The notes beneath the pieces are model-generated. The model searched no databases. It saw only the letters and a list, made by a program, of their open reading frames with translations, and had not been told where the DNA came from. Shown here one piece after another: positions 50,946-62,532 of a DNA stretch of 64,000 nucleotides. Source of the DNA: Diphasiastrum complanatum. Taxonomy: Eukaryota > Streptophyta > Lycopodiopsida > Lycopodiales > Lycopodiaceae. The DNA is taken from NCBI GenBank assembly GCA_029204225.1, contig CM055101.1, positions 7,092,373-7,156,372 on the forward strand. The letters are read 5' to 3'. Positions within the stretch are counted from its first letter, which is position 1. Each line of letters starts with the position of its first letter. A program made the position numbers and the translations under genes.

Positions 50946-53511
50946 TCATCTTGGGAAAAGCTCAATATTGGAAATTGAGGCATGTGAATATGTGCTAGTG
51001 TTGCCTCCATGAAAACTAGTGAATTGAGAACTATCAACCATATGTGCCCTCAAAGGTACCCAATCCTTTTCCAATGACTCAAAGTCTCCACCAGAACTAT
51101 CATCCATATGTGCCCTCAAAGATACCCAATCCTTTTTCGATGACTCAAATGATAGGGTATCTGACACCACTTTGTGAGTTTTTTTGATTAAAAGTAGCTC
51201 ATCCAAAACATCTTTCATGCTTGGCCTATGCTCTCGATGCCTCTTGACACATTTTAGAGCTACCTGAATACCCACCAAGAGTGAACAAAATGAACATGAT
51301 ACAAAATATGTGACGTCAATGTATTTAGGACAATAGGTGCCAAGGCCATTAGCTACTCTTGTAAATATCAATATTTCCATAATTTAGGTAGCCATATAAA
51401 TTTTGTTGCTTTGCCAAGATTTACCTGGGCTACTTTGTAGATATCTTGCAGCATCTCAGGATTAGATGAAGCATTTAGAACCTCATCAGTTATGTCTTCA
51501 AGCCTTGCCTTCATTTGTACCCACCAAGCATTAGACAATAAGTTAGATGACTTTGCAAAGCAAATCTACTATTACGGATATTGGGTTTAGTCATCTATTT
51601 GTGTTAGTGTCATAAGCATGATCTCACTACATAGACCCACCATTTAAACAACTACTTTCAAAGTATGCAAGATAGAGCTCAACACCCAAAGTTGCATGAG
51701 TAACAATTTCATAGTTATTACATGTCTTGGAGATTAAGCCTACACCACTTCTTGAAGATTACCTCTTTTATAAGTCGAGAAGCATGAAAGACTAAGTTCT
51801 GGTTTCCATGCTCACGAGAAAGATCGATTGGCTTTTCAGCAGTAATGAGTTCAAGTAAAACTACTCCAAAGCTGTAAACGTCACTTTTGTCTGATATCTA
51901 ACAATGTGATTGATGTGAAAGTTCATAAGTCAGCGTGAAACTACATATAATATCAATAGGCTCCTCATCCAATATCCACATTTGTTAGTCATAAAATTTA
52001 TGAAGTAGTTGACTAAGCCTTGAAATGAAATTGGAAAATGTTCTGAGAAACATAAAAGGATGTCTACCTGCATATTTTCAAAAAACTCTGGGTCCTGTCA
52101 CCAATTCAAAAAAAAAGTCATTTTTTTGTGCCATTGAATAGTTTTAAAAAAAATGAAAAAACATGAATTTTTCTTTCTAGACCAAGACACAAACACAACA
52201 ATAAGAAAAAACATCAAGCAATGTGCATGTTCCATTTTATGGCCAATATAGTAATAAAACATTTTTTCTATTCCAATATCAAGAAAAAAAAAATGATTTT
52301 ACCAAATAACCGGGAGTTCCTGCAATTAATCCAACAAACAAGTCATAGATGTTAGGCAAGGGAAAAAAATTACCACTATAAAGATGCTAGCATTATACAA
52401 ATCTAGTTAAATTTTAGGCTTCAATTAAAAGAGTTAATTATAAGATGGAGAGCAAAGCAAACTACCATCATTGTAAATGCAACTCCAATCCATGTGAGAT
52501 CAAATTGGTTTGAAAACTGACATAAAAAAGACATACTAAGATGTCAAACATTATTAGTTTTAGAGTTGAATCACAAATGAAACTCAAGTTTAAGCTGCAC
52601 CTTGAATCATGGTTGAAAAATGGGTTGATTCAATTGGAATGAGTCTTGAAATTCCGAAATCTGCAACTTTGGCTTGATATTTGTCATCAAGCAATATGTT
52701 GGAACATTTGACATCACGATGATAAATTGGTGGTGACGTGCCAAAATGCAAGTATCTTAGGGCTTCAGCTATCCCAATTGCTATGTCCAATCGCTTATCC
52801 CAATCTAGAACTAGTGAACTCTTGCACTCGATCCTCTTTTGGCCTTGAAGGTGCTCCAAAAGGTTTCCATTTAAAACATATTCATAGACAAGTAGAGGAA
52901 CCCGTGTTTCCAAGCAACAGCCTAGGAGTTTCACCAAATTACGATGATTAACTTGAGAGAGAATAGTGACTTCATTAATGAACTGTTTTATGTCATTTTG
53001 ACTTTCTCCCACTTCATTCTTGGGCCTCTTTATAGCCACTCTCATGTAATCTTCAAGGACACCTTGGAAAACTGTGCCAAAGCCCCCTGATCCAAGTTCA
53101 TGATCTTGAGAAAAGTTGTTTGTGGCTTTTTTCAATTCTTCTAAGGAGAATATTTTGCAAACATTAGCACCATCTCGTTTTTGCAACTCCATCAAAGTTT
53201 CATGGAAATTAATAGTAGAGAGTTGCAAATTTTCACAAGAACCACCTAATCTATTTTTCCATCTTCTCCATAGACACCATACTATGACCACATTGATAGT
53301 AATAAAAATTCCAATCCCACTAGCAATACCTGCATTTCCACAATAAAAAAACATTTCCATCCTTTACTCATGCGATATAGATCTCAATTGTATTGATTAT
53401 AAGAAGACTAAAGAGATGACAAATTTTACCAGCCAGATTTGTAAATAGTGGCAAGGCATTTTGTACCCATTTCACATTCACTTGAAGAGACATTTGCTTA
53501 AATTTGTTCAT
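50946..53511 (-). CDS. receptor-like (WAK-type) protein kinase, 7 exons
   Basis: Exons on the minus strand: 53511-53430, 53329-52601, 52319-52303 (17 nt), 52094-52068 (27 nt), 51897-51763, 51508-51425, 51263-50946. All introns are GT-AG and the frame is continuous, giving about 463 aa. A membrane helix ([20 protein letters not shown]) lies at about residues 29-48. The kinase domain has GSGGFGTVF (107-115), VAIKRP (Lys 128), HRDVKCSN (231-238), DFG (251-253), GTPGYLDPEFF (encoded across three exons) and [12 protein letters not shown]. All catalytic residues are present, RD type, close to wall-associated kinases. The usual cysteine-rich ectodomain is missing. A stop (TAG) lies just upstream of the ATG, and another frame of exon 1 reads Cys-rich, so the 5' end may be truncated or the true first exons may lie further up. 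It ends with a 69-residue tail holding two copies of [18 protein letters not shown]. Confidence 0.8.
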
Positions 53512-55521
53512 AGTTACAAACTACAACACGAGTACTAGAAGGCAAAGCAATAATATTGGAATGAAATGCATATGTATTCAATGACATAATAACAAACAAA
53601 ATAAGATTAATACTACCAATATCCTCTCAATCAATCACCTTGATATTGATCATCAAGTATAAATATAGCTATCAGTTATTATTTAGTGGTTCTTTTATCA
53701 ATGCATCTATGAGTTCCTATTATAGGACCCAAATGGTCATATGCCAATGATGAAATAGCTTAACAAAATAACACATGCTTGGGGCTTGAAATGTATACAC
53801 TAATGGCAAATAATAATGCAAACCCAAATAGTAACTATATGCCCCAATACTAGTAACCATATTGAAACTAGCCCTAGCAATTACATGTGTGATGCAGGTA
53901 GCCTAGCTTGCTCCTCTCTAAAAAAAAATCCATTGTTATCAGTGTTGGTATAAACAAAGCACTGATGTCAAAACATAGTGACTAGTACGCATTGCATATG
54001 TTGGAGTAGATGCTATAAAAAGTATATATTTCAAAGATGTTAGAAAGTGGGAACAAAGAAACACTGAATTGTATATAGTGTAGAAGCTTGAAAAAAATGC
54101 ATATACTAAAGTAGTCGCCAAAAAGCTAAATTTTAAACACACAATTACCTACGAAGCATCATGATGTGTAGACGGAAAGAGGAAAACAAAAAAGGCATGT
54201 GGAAAGAACTCTTAATACTAATGCTAATCTTATAGACCATGAATGTTTATGAGTGTAGCAGAAGAAACATAATATGTATGGAGGCTTATAGGAGTGCCAA
54301 ATAACCAAAGGCAAGGAATTCCAAAATATCCAAAGTCATCATAAATGATTGATGACAATTGCAAGAAGTGAATTAGCATCATTGTTGCAAGCCATAGTGA
54401 GAACAAATGTTGTGGGTGTGAGGACATGAAAAGATAAATCATGCCATATGAAAATTTTAAGAGTGTAGAATATTGCTAATGATAATAATCTTTGTGAAAC
54501 ATATCAATGATTATTAGAAAATCCTCAAAAGCCAAAGGTTGGCCAAATTATTGGTTTGCAAGCCATGAAGAACACATTATAACAAAAGTAGATTATGCAA
54601 AATGTTCAATAAAAATAAAATGTATTATAGTACAACACAACCATTCCACATGGAAAATGCACCTCTCAGGTATACGCAACTATTTGAATAGTCATGGCAA
54701 TATGTGGAATAGTCTTATGTGATTTAAGTGGATGACTCCATATAAATTATAATGGAGGTTTTATTGTAACACTATTGACTAGATAGTATTGTAGCATACA
54801 ATGGTATATATCATAGTTGAATGATAAACACAATAAAAGAAAATGATCACACATATATCACAATAACTCATAGGCATTATAGTAGGTATATATAGAACAT
54901 GATACAACAATAATCAACTTATGCACGTATAAAAACCATTATTGTACATCATGGCTAAAGAATGCTATAATAGTATGATTTCACACATAGCTCTTATTTT
55001 ATAGATCAAAAGTGAGTATTCCATATATGATTTAGGACACAACATCATTAGGACTATGCCAAAGTGTGTCATGAGAATGATGCTACCACATCCATACCAA
55101 TATATTAAGTTGCCATGGTGTGCACATTAGGGGAGATCTAATCAAGAAGAGGGCCTTATATTAAGATTTCTTATTTACTTTTCAACCATTCAATGTCCAC
55201 ATGGCCCAATAGAAATCCTCCACGTGAACCCAATCATATCGATCACAAACTCCCATAATGTTAGCATAGACTCTAGTTGCAACTTGCCCATCGGGTAGTT
55301 CTAAAATTGCTTCAGACAAGTGTGCACAAACTCTTATAATGTGAACATAGACTGTTGACACAAACTCCCATAATGAAAACATCGACTCTAGAAACCAAAC
55401 TTGAACAACTTTGAGTAATTCTTTATCTAAATGCTCTCTTTCCTAGTTTGCACTTCTTAAAAGGTCAAATCATTGTGTCAACGTGCCAAAGAAAATTTAA
55501 ACTCAAAGTATTAAGGAAGAC
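53512..55521. other. intergenic DNA, no gene seen
   Basis: About 2 kb of AT-rich sequence with only short frames. No ectodomain exons of the kinase, LTR ends or RNA genes were recognised. Confidence 0.5.
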
Positions 55522-56248
55522 TGTTGGAGGGTTTGCGGATACCAAGGTAACCCTAACCCTAGTTAATAATTGGCACCCTACGTGTGTAAGTCCAATTTGA
55601 TGATCACATACTTATTTGATTAGTTAGAAGTTAATAAAAGGACTTTAGGCCTTTTTGCGGGACTTTTAATGTCGCAAGGCCTAATAGTCAAGTTAATGAA
55701 TAAAAAGGGCTCCCCCCAAAAATTCAAATTTCAAATGATAAGGAAGGTGGAAATTGGCCAATAGGATTTGAGGCCAAAGCCCTAAAATCCACTATATATA
55801 GTGGTGGATTCGAGGTACTTTATACATTCACTTTCATTTCAATAAAGCAGGTGGACCCTCTTTCAAATGGATATGGAATGTTCTTGCTCTTCTTCTTTCC
55901 TTCTCTGTCTCTCATGATTTCTTTGGATTTGCTAATTGTTGGATTTGATGGTTGTTGGAGTTTATCTTTATTATACTTTTTGTGAGAGAGAAACATAGAG
56001 AGAGAGAAGAGTAAGATCTATCATTGCTTGAGTAGTGTTAATGGATGTAGTGTTAATTGCTTGTGTTAATGGATCGTAGTGATAATGGTTAGCGTTAGAT
56101 GTGGATCATAAGCATTCTCTTGGTTATGAACTATGTTATCGCTCCCATGGGAACGAATCTTTGCATGACAACTAGTTAATCCTCTTCATATCTTTGATAC
56201 TTGATTGAGCTTGGATCTAGGGTTGGAGGATAGGAAATACCCGCTACA
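55522..56248 (+). repeat. gypsy 5' LTR of element L
   Basis: TGTTGGAGGGTTTGCGG...ACCCGCTACA, 727 bp. CCAAT-type box (ggccaatagg) near 55757, TATA box (TATATATA) at 55794-55802, GA-rich tract at 55980-56015. Promoter layout and the aggataggaaatacccgc end resemble the family-C LTRs. Followed by primer site TGGTGCCGTTGCTGGGGA at 56253-56270. Confidence 0.75.
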
Positions 56249-56252
56249 ATTT

Positions 56253-56270
56253 TGGTGCCGTTGCTGGGGA
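56253..56270 (+). promoter_or_regulatory. gypsy primer-binding site of element L
   Basis: TGGTGCCGTTGCTGGGGA, four bases after the LTR end. Confidence 0.75.
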
Positions 56271-57062
56271 GCTACGCCAATTTTACATTGTCAGCATGTT
56301 TCTAATCCATGCTTGAATGTTAGCTTCCATTTAGGCATCTTGTCTTGGCATAATAGAGTTAAAATTGCATTTTCGATTAATTTGGGAGAGATTTTGTTTG
56401 ATTTGTATGGATTTTTTTGCTTGAAATCGGTTTTGGTTGTTGAGCAGGGGAAGCTAGATGGATCGTCATTCCTAAAGTCTATTTGAATCTGAAAAAATTA
56501 AAGAAATCATAAAAATCATTTATTTTCTACTATTTTGGTGACAAAAGGGGCAAAATCTTTATTTATCATTGATAACTTTCTATTCCTTTGCAACCAACCT
56601 TCCCCGACCTGACAAATGGATTCAGAACACCAAAATTAGGTTAGTCATAGGTTGAAACCTTGAAAAAAAGAATCATTGAATGCAGTACCTAGGCGAAGGA
56701 TGCACTTAGGCGAGGGTTGAACCCTCGCCTATAGAACCTTCATCGCGAGCTACACCTTTGACCAGGAACTTTCACTGAGAATTATGAAAGCTATTTTCAT
56801 AGTACTAGATATGCCTGCAAATTTTTGTCAAGAACTGATGAGCAAAACTAGTACTTTGTCTAATAGACCCTCCAAATTAGCCTATAAAAGGGCTAATTTT
56901 TTTATTTCTTTTCTCACTTGTGCTAGCAAAGCTCTTGCCAATTTTTTTCACCATCGAATTTTTGTCATGCCTCTGAGCCTCGGGCCTTTAAATCCCAACC
57001 CCCTCGGAATGGGATTTGAATAGTTCCAAGATGCATCCCAGACCCTAGATACTGCACCATCT
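56271..57062 (+). other. element L leader
   Basis: About 800 bp without convincing coding, with short frames only. A long leader is common in plant gypsy elements. Confidence 0.5.
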
Positions 57063-58560
57063 TTTTAGCAGGTACAAGACAAAGTGCCGATATTCACAGC
57101 ACCTAACACCATTCGAATCTCTTATGTGGTCAAATCACCAAAGCAATTCGACGCACATGTCCCAGAAGAATTTGAAGGTGAAGACATTTTTGAAGAGGAA
57201 GATCCACATGAAAATCTTCAGGCCATATCAAGACAACCTATGGGATCTGTACCTCCGGCTGCTGCTACGACAATGCCGACAATTTCATTGGATTCTGGTG
57301 ACATCCTAGGGGCCCACACAAACCTAGGACAAACACTCCAGACCATGATTGATGGAAAAATCCTCTATGGAGAACAGACTAGTGAATCTTGGCTCTGAGA
57401 ATACTCTTATCAACCAAAAATTGATCCAGATTAACCGAGAGCTCAAGATAGCCAAGCAATATGAAGAGAAGTCGGAAGCCAAGCTGAAAAAGAAAAAGCA
57501 ACACGAAGAACCTTGGAAAAATATATAGCTTATTTTCATAATGCATTGATTCACGTGCAAGATCAAGTTGACAAAGTTGTCCAAGACGCCAAGCAGCAGG
57601 TTCTCATCTTGCAAGGTCAAATGGATATGGCTCAGTTAGAGAAAGAAATAATTTTAGGAGAATTGGATGCCACGGCCACAGAGCGCAACAATCTGTTGCA
57701 CGCAAATGTTCCAGATCGTCTTGTCTCTTAGGAGGAAATCAACTATTTGTTCAAGAAGGTCGAGACGTATCGCCAATGCTTGTCCAAATTTTAAGACAGA
57801 TTTGATTTATTTAAAGACAGAGCACCAAAGTTGGCAAAGGATAATCAAGGATTATAAAAAAGCCTCCGCTAAAGTTTTGTAGACCACCCCACAAATTACA
57901 GTGCCGGTCATGCCAGCCTTTTGTCAGGACCACAAGATCAAGGCTAAGATGATTCGGGGACGGGTTAGCTACCAGAAGAAGAAACAACCATACCTCAAGA
58001 AACCAAAGCAGGGCCATCTACTTCAATAAGCGTACCATTGTTTCAAAGACTTGTCACCATCAAGGAGAAAATCCAAAAATTCCTAGAACAACATCTGTAT
58101 GAATCCTAGAGGGATGGCTGGGTGATCAAGTTTAAAACTTTAGAGATTGAAGCCGACAAGAAACTAGATAAGCTACCTACATTGGGTGAGCAACTGCCAT
58201 GGCACATATTTGTTTTTGAGAAAACTCTAGACTCAATTAGGAGTTATGTTGCGAGCCCGTTCCAGCTCAGGGTGGATCCATGCTACGTTCCAATGTCGAG
58301 AAGGAATAAATGGAAGAACCTTGGTGCTCAATTGGATAAAATCAGCATTCATACACCAAATTGGCCTATAATTCACCAGCCATATTATTGGAATATCGTA
58401 GTCGATTTCAATTGTGCCCTAAAAGCTTATTTCGAGAATACATTTTTTCACCAAACCAATGGTTAGGTAGTCCGCCTTATTTGCAAAAGATTTGGCTTTG
58501 TTGGCGTCAGTTCAAGCACAATGGGGTGATTGTTTTCCAACCCTCTACTTCGATCTGAGT
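57063..58560 (+). pseudogene. element L ORF: acidic/coiled-coil protein with C-terminal domain
   Basis: Broken plus-strand frames in the order: acidic start (57084-57398, KQFDAHVPEEFEGEDIFEEE), coiled coil (about 57400-57880, HVQDQVDKVVQDAKQQVLI, MAQLEKEIILGELDATATE), then a domain (58122-58466: LGEQLPWHIFVFEKTLDSI, YVPMSRRNKWKNLGAQLDK, NWPIIHQPYYWNIVVDFN). No gag zinc knuckle or pol is seen. Like B1, it occupies the gag-pol position behind an LTR and primer site. The function is unknown. Confidence 0.55.
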
Positions 58561-58888
58561 CTTTGAATGGCGTTCGACAAAGTTCAGGATCAATTGCCGA
58601 TAGCTAGGCTTTGCTACCGTGCAGCTATGTTGGGGCCCCATTTAAACTGTAGTAACTAGGGAACATGGCATTTTAGACATTTCCAAGTATTTTCAGGTTC
58701 CCTCACAACAACACCAATTTGGGAATGTGACCATGGGGAATATGTTCCCAAGTTTTGTAGACAATGTCATGGTAATATGGGAATGTTTGTTTTCATGCTC
58801 CCACTTGTCATGTTTCTAAAATGACACAAACTTAGAAAAATAGCAAAGAATTTATAATGGTTCTTTCGTTTACATATCAATGATGCCT

Positions 58889-58921
<33 letters not shown>

Positions 58922-59354
58922 ATAGTCATCCTAATTATTTTATATACTTTGTTTGATTTTGGAATTCAAATTTCTAAAGACCTTACATGTTGAAATCTTG
59001 ATCGAACAAAGAGCAGAGACTTTGTTATGAGAGAAACACATTCTAATCTAATATGTCATATTTGATTAATAAGCAATGTTCTTGTTCTGATCTCGCTATT
59101 TGGAATGTCCTACTTTAATAGATTCTTAATATACCTAGACAGAGTTGAACTCTTAGCTATGGCTACTGCTGCTAATTAAGATCTTTCCTCTTCTAAGGTG
59201 TAGTCAGATATTCTTGATCTACTGCTAATTTAGTTATGGTGAGCCTTTGTGCGGAAAAACAAATAAAACAAATAATAGCTGATCTTAGAGGAACATTTGA
59301 TATACATAATGCATTCAAGGATTATGTGTCATAGACAAGAGTGTTGTGTCGTCG
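58561..59354. other. non-coding, with (AC)n microsatellite
   Basis: No ORF of note. A dinucleotide (AC)n run of about 14 units spans 58889-58916. Confidence 0.6.
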
Positions 59355-60094
59355 GTGTAGCATAGGGGTCCGTAACTGGGAGCGGCAACCTCGCCTTCAC
59401 CTGCATAGCAAGAAGAGAGAGGGAGAGGGGGAGAGGAGAGAAAGAGAGTGGAGAGAGGGAGAGAGAGAACGCCTAGGTTGAGAAAGGCTTTGGGGGCTCG
59501 AGCGCCTACCCAAAGATATTCTATCCCAACGTAGGGAGAGAGGGAGAAGAGAGAGGGAGAAGAGAGAGAGAGAGGAAAGAGAGAGAGAGAGAGAGAGATG
59601 GAGATGGAGAAACCAAGAGAGTTTTATTAGAACAAGAATGGAAGATGATACAATACAAAGGAAATGGCTCCCTCTTATAGATTTTAGAGGTGAGCCTCCT
59701 TCACTCTCATTGGCCACTTCATTGGGGCGAGGATTCTAATCCAAGCCTTTAAAATAAACACAACTTAAATCTATTGGTGCTAAGAAAGCACAAGGGCACT
59801 CACATGATTCATGTGAGTTTTAAGTTGGGCCCTTTTAGCTTTTTTATTTGCAACTTGACTTAGGGCCTCTAATGTCATTTTAGAGTTTTAAGCCCCTAGT
59901 CTCTTAATCCTAGGAATTACAACTTGCTACTTGTGCTCATTAGGTTGGGCTTACACGCGCAGGATGCCAGTGCCCTCGCACTTATTATCCTACTTACAAT
60001 GTACTGTGGCGGGGCCCACTAGGTAAGGCTGGCCAACAGTATTTTAAGTGGTGGAACCCACTTGTTTATTATTGTGTAGGAAATACCCACAACA
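59355..60094 (-). repeat. family-C-type gypsy 3' LTR
   Basis: Plus-strand TGTAGCATAGGGGTCC...AAATACCCACAACA; the minus strand starts TGTTGTGGGTATTTCC, matching the C LTR start. The GA-rich tract 59405-59610 corresponds to the CT tract of the other C LTRs but is longer. The lower boundary is approximate. Confidence 0.65.
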
Positions 60095-61045
60095 GGGTCC
60101 ACGGCCCAAAGTAGTGCCGATCCCTCGGCACTAGGCTGGAACTGTCGTGAAGGGGCGTTGTTGTCGGTTCTTTTATTGGTGGGAACATGGCTGTTTATGA
60201 AAAAACGTGGATAGAATTCGCTATTGTAAAACCAGAGGCTTTATTACTGGATGATCAGCAAGAACTGGGACTTGCCAGATTTTCAATAATACCCATAAGG
60301 GTCTAGTGGCCATTCCGGATAACCTTGTTCATCAACAATTGGGTAGTTGAGGCATTCCATCAGAATCCCAAAATAAAACTGGATCCTCATAGATTGGCGC
60401 AACTGGTCCCAATATCATGGACTCCCCCAAATCATAATGTGGATATGACATGCTTGCTTGACTCTCTTGTCTGTCCAAGTATTCATGGTATGCCATAACC
60501 TGAAGACTTTCCTCAGCAGTCAATATCAAAGATTTAGGACAAGGCTTTGTCATTATAGGTGCTGGTGCTTGCTATACTGGAGGCCTTTTTGGGCTTGGAT
60601 TCTCTGGATTTGGCCTTTGAAGAATGGATATACCCGGATTTGGCGTTGGTTTGGGCTGCTGCATTATGGAACAATGAGACTTTGGTTGAATCATGCTCGT
60701 TGAGAGACAGTCATCAACTTTAGTCTTCCCTTGGTCATTGCACTTCCCGTTGAAGGCTGCGTGATGGCACTTTTCCTTGGATCTTGTGCTAAATTGCCTT
60801 CAAGTTGCCATGTTGATGCTAGTCCCCTTTGTACTTCATCACTAAGAATTCTTTGCAGTGATTGTGCCAAGAGACTTGGTAAAATCCGTTGGACTTCGTC
60901 GGATGCCAATTTCTTGACTTCCTCAGTTACCATTGGCGTGATGGATTCTACCCTCTCTGTCTTTTGTGATGGTTTTACTTATTTGCCCAAGGGTATCTTT
61001 ACGTACTTTGGGACTTTTGCCAAATTGTCTTCTTCATCACTCACT
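60095..61045 (-). pseudogene. gypsy remnant with gag-like segment
   Basis: The end adjoining the LTR matches the 3' end of element C (gtgccgagggatcggcac). Further up, frames 60332-60553 and 60691-60933 (VTEEVKKLASDEVQRILP, SLLAQSLQRILSDEVQRG) look like the helical part of a gag protein. Stops are frequent, and pol is missing between the two parts. Confidence 0.5.
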
Positions 61046-61980
61046 TCATAACCTGGTGGCACCAGTCTGGCCTTGTATTTTGATACATTGCCATCCGATT
61101 CATATTTGTATTTGTAGACCCACTTGCATTTGACAGTTTTCTTGTTTGTTGGTAAGGGCTCGAGGTTCCACACCTCGTTTTGTTTCATGGAGGTCATTTT
61201 GTCTTCCATGGCCTTACTCCAATTTTCTTTTTCTTGGTTGTTGATAGTCTCTTCATATGTTTGGAGTTCACTACTGAATCCATAGAACTCTTCTTGAATT
61301 GAGACAGAACTGTCTAGTGTATACCTGACAGGTTTAGCTAGATCTCCTGGGTGAGTGCGGCGATTGCCTTGCCTTTGTTCCTTCTGCTGACAGCAGATTT
61401 CTCGTGCCTCTCATGTGTTCTGGGCACAAGCTGTATGTTGGGTTGTTCGTCATCTAAATTGTCACTCAGTCCCATCTAGAACTCGAGTGTCTTCTTGTTC
61501 CTGATTATTAGGATACGATCCCTCTATTGATGTCGGTAGGTTGTAGTATTGCTTCCCAAGAATTTCATAGCTAACTGAATCTTCATTAGCCATTGTTCTT
61601 GTTTCAAAGAACTTTACATCTCTGATGGTTTTAATTTGATTAGTTTCTAGGAGATAGATCTTGTAGTATGATGATTGTGTATCATATCATACAAGATATC
61701 CTTGCTCGACCTTTTCGTCCAGCTTCTTGCTGATCTTGTCAGGAATGTATGCATATGCTATACAACTGAAGATACGTACATGAGTTAGATTAGGTTTATT
61801 GCCCCACCATATTTCATGTGGTGTGGTGTGAGAAATGTCTAATTTGCTTGTCTTGTTCTGCAGGTAAGTGGCCGTAGCTACTACTTTAGCCCAATAATCT
61901 TGATGCCTTTGAATAGGCCATCATGCACCTTGCTGCGTCCATGAGAGTTTTGTTCTTTCTTTCTGCTATACCATTGTGTT
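61046..61980 (-). pseudogene. copia integrase tail and RT start
   Basis: Minus-strand frames read YWAKVVATATYLQNKTSKLD, PHEIWWGNKPNLTHVRIFSC, KKLDEKVEQGYLV, and then the RT start (61048-61209: MKQNEVWNLEPLPTNKKTVK, YKYESDGNVSKYKARLVPPG). RT ends abruptly at about 61046, where gypsy sequence begins. Several stops and frameshifts. Confidence 0.8.
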
Positions 61981-62532
61981 GTGGTGTATAGGCTACCTTC
62001 CTATGAAGGATCCACGACTGCTGCAGAAATCAACAAAGTGATTGGAGATGTATTCTCCCCCCCTGTCAGTTCGAATCTATTTTCTTTCAGTCCATTTTTC
62101 AGCCCAGTTTACATATTCTACAAGCTTATCAGGAACTTCAGACTTGTTGTGAATAAAATATATGGCGCCAAACTTGCTGAAGTCATCAATGAAGGTGATG
62201 TAATATCGTGAGCCTCCCACAGAGAGTACATCAAAATGTCCAGAGATGTCGGAATGTATTAGTTCTAGGAGCTCTGTTGCTCTAAATAAATCCTTGGTGA
62301 AGGGTGTTCGTAACATCCTGCCTTTGTTGCATGCATCATAGGGTATCAAATTTGTATCTTTAATGCTTACTCCTGTGAATGTGCCATTCTGACTTGTTTT
62401 GTATAGCGCCGTTGGGTTCATGTGGCATAGTCTTTTATGCCACATGAAGTCAATTGATTCATGGGTTTGATGAGCTTGCTTTGTTGGTAGACATACTGTA
62501 GCACAGGCATCCCAAAGGGGACCGGGAACCAC
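61981..62532 (-). pseudogene. copia GAG-pre-integrase and integrase core
   Basis: Frame 62077-62532 has MWHKRLCHMNPTALYKTS, a CNKGRM zinc-site remnant, LLELIHSDISG and YYITFIDDFSKFGAIYF, the start of the integrase core. The remainder of the core up to 61981 is frameshifted. It is closely related to the minus-strand element at 1270-1671. Confidence 0.8.

Noticed and set aside
52590-52601. The kinase as a pseudogene ending at the stop after TMIQGAA
   Set aside because: The stop is in an intron: a GT donor at 52600-52599 and downstream exons including two microexons restore a full kinase domain.
55545-55560. Two CCCTAA units (taaccctaacccta) as an interstitial telomere repeat
   Set aside because: Only two units inside an LTR start; too short to be meaningful.
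59397-59717. Ser/Leu-rich 106-aa minus-strand frame
   Set aside because: Generated by the (GA)n tract of the LTR: low-complexity translation.
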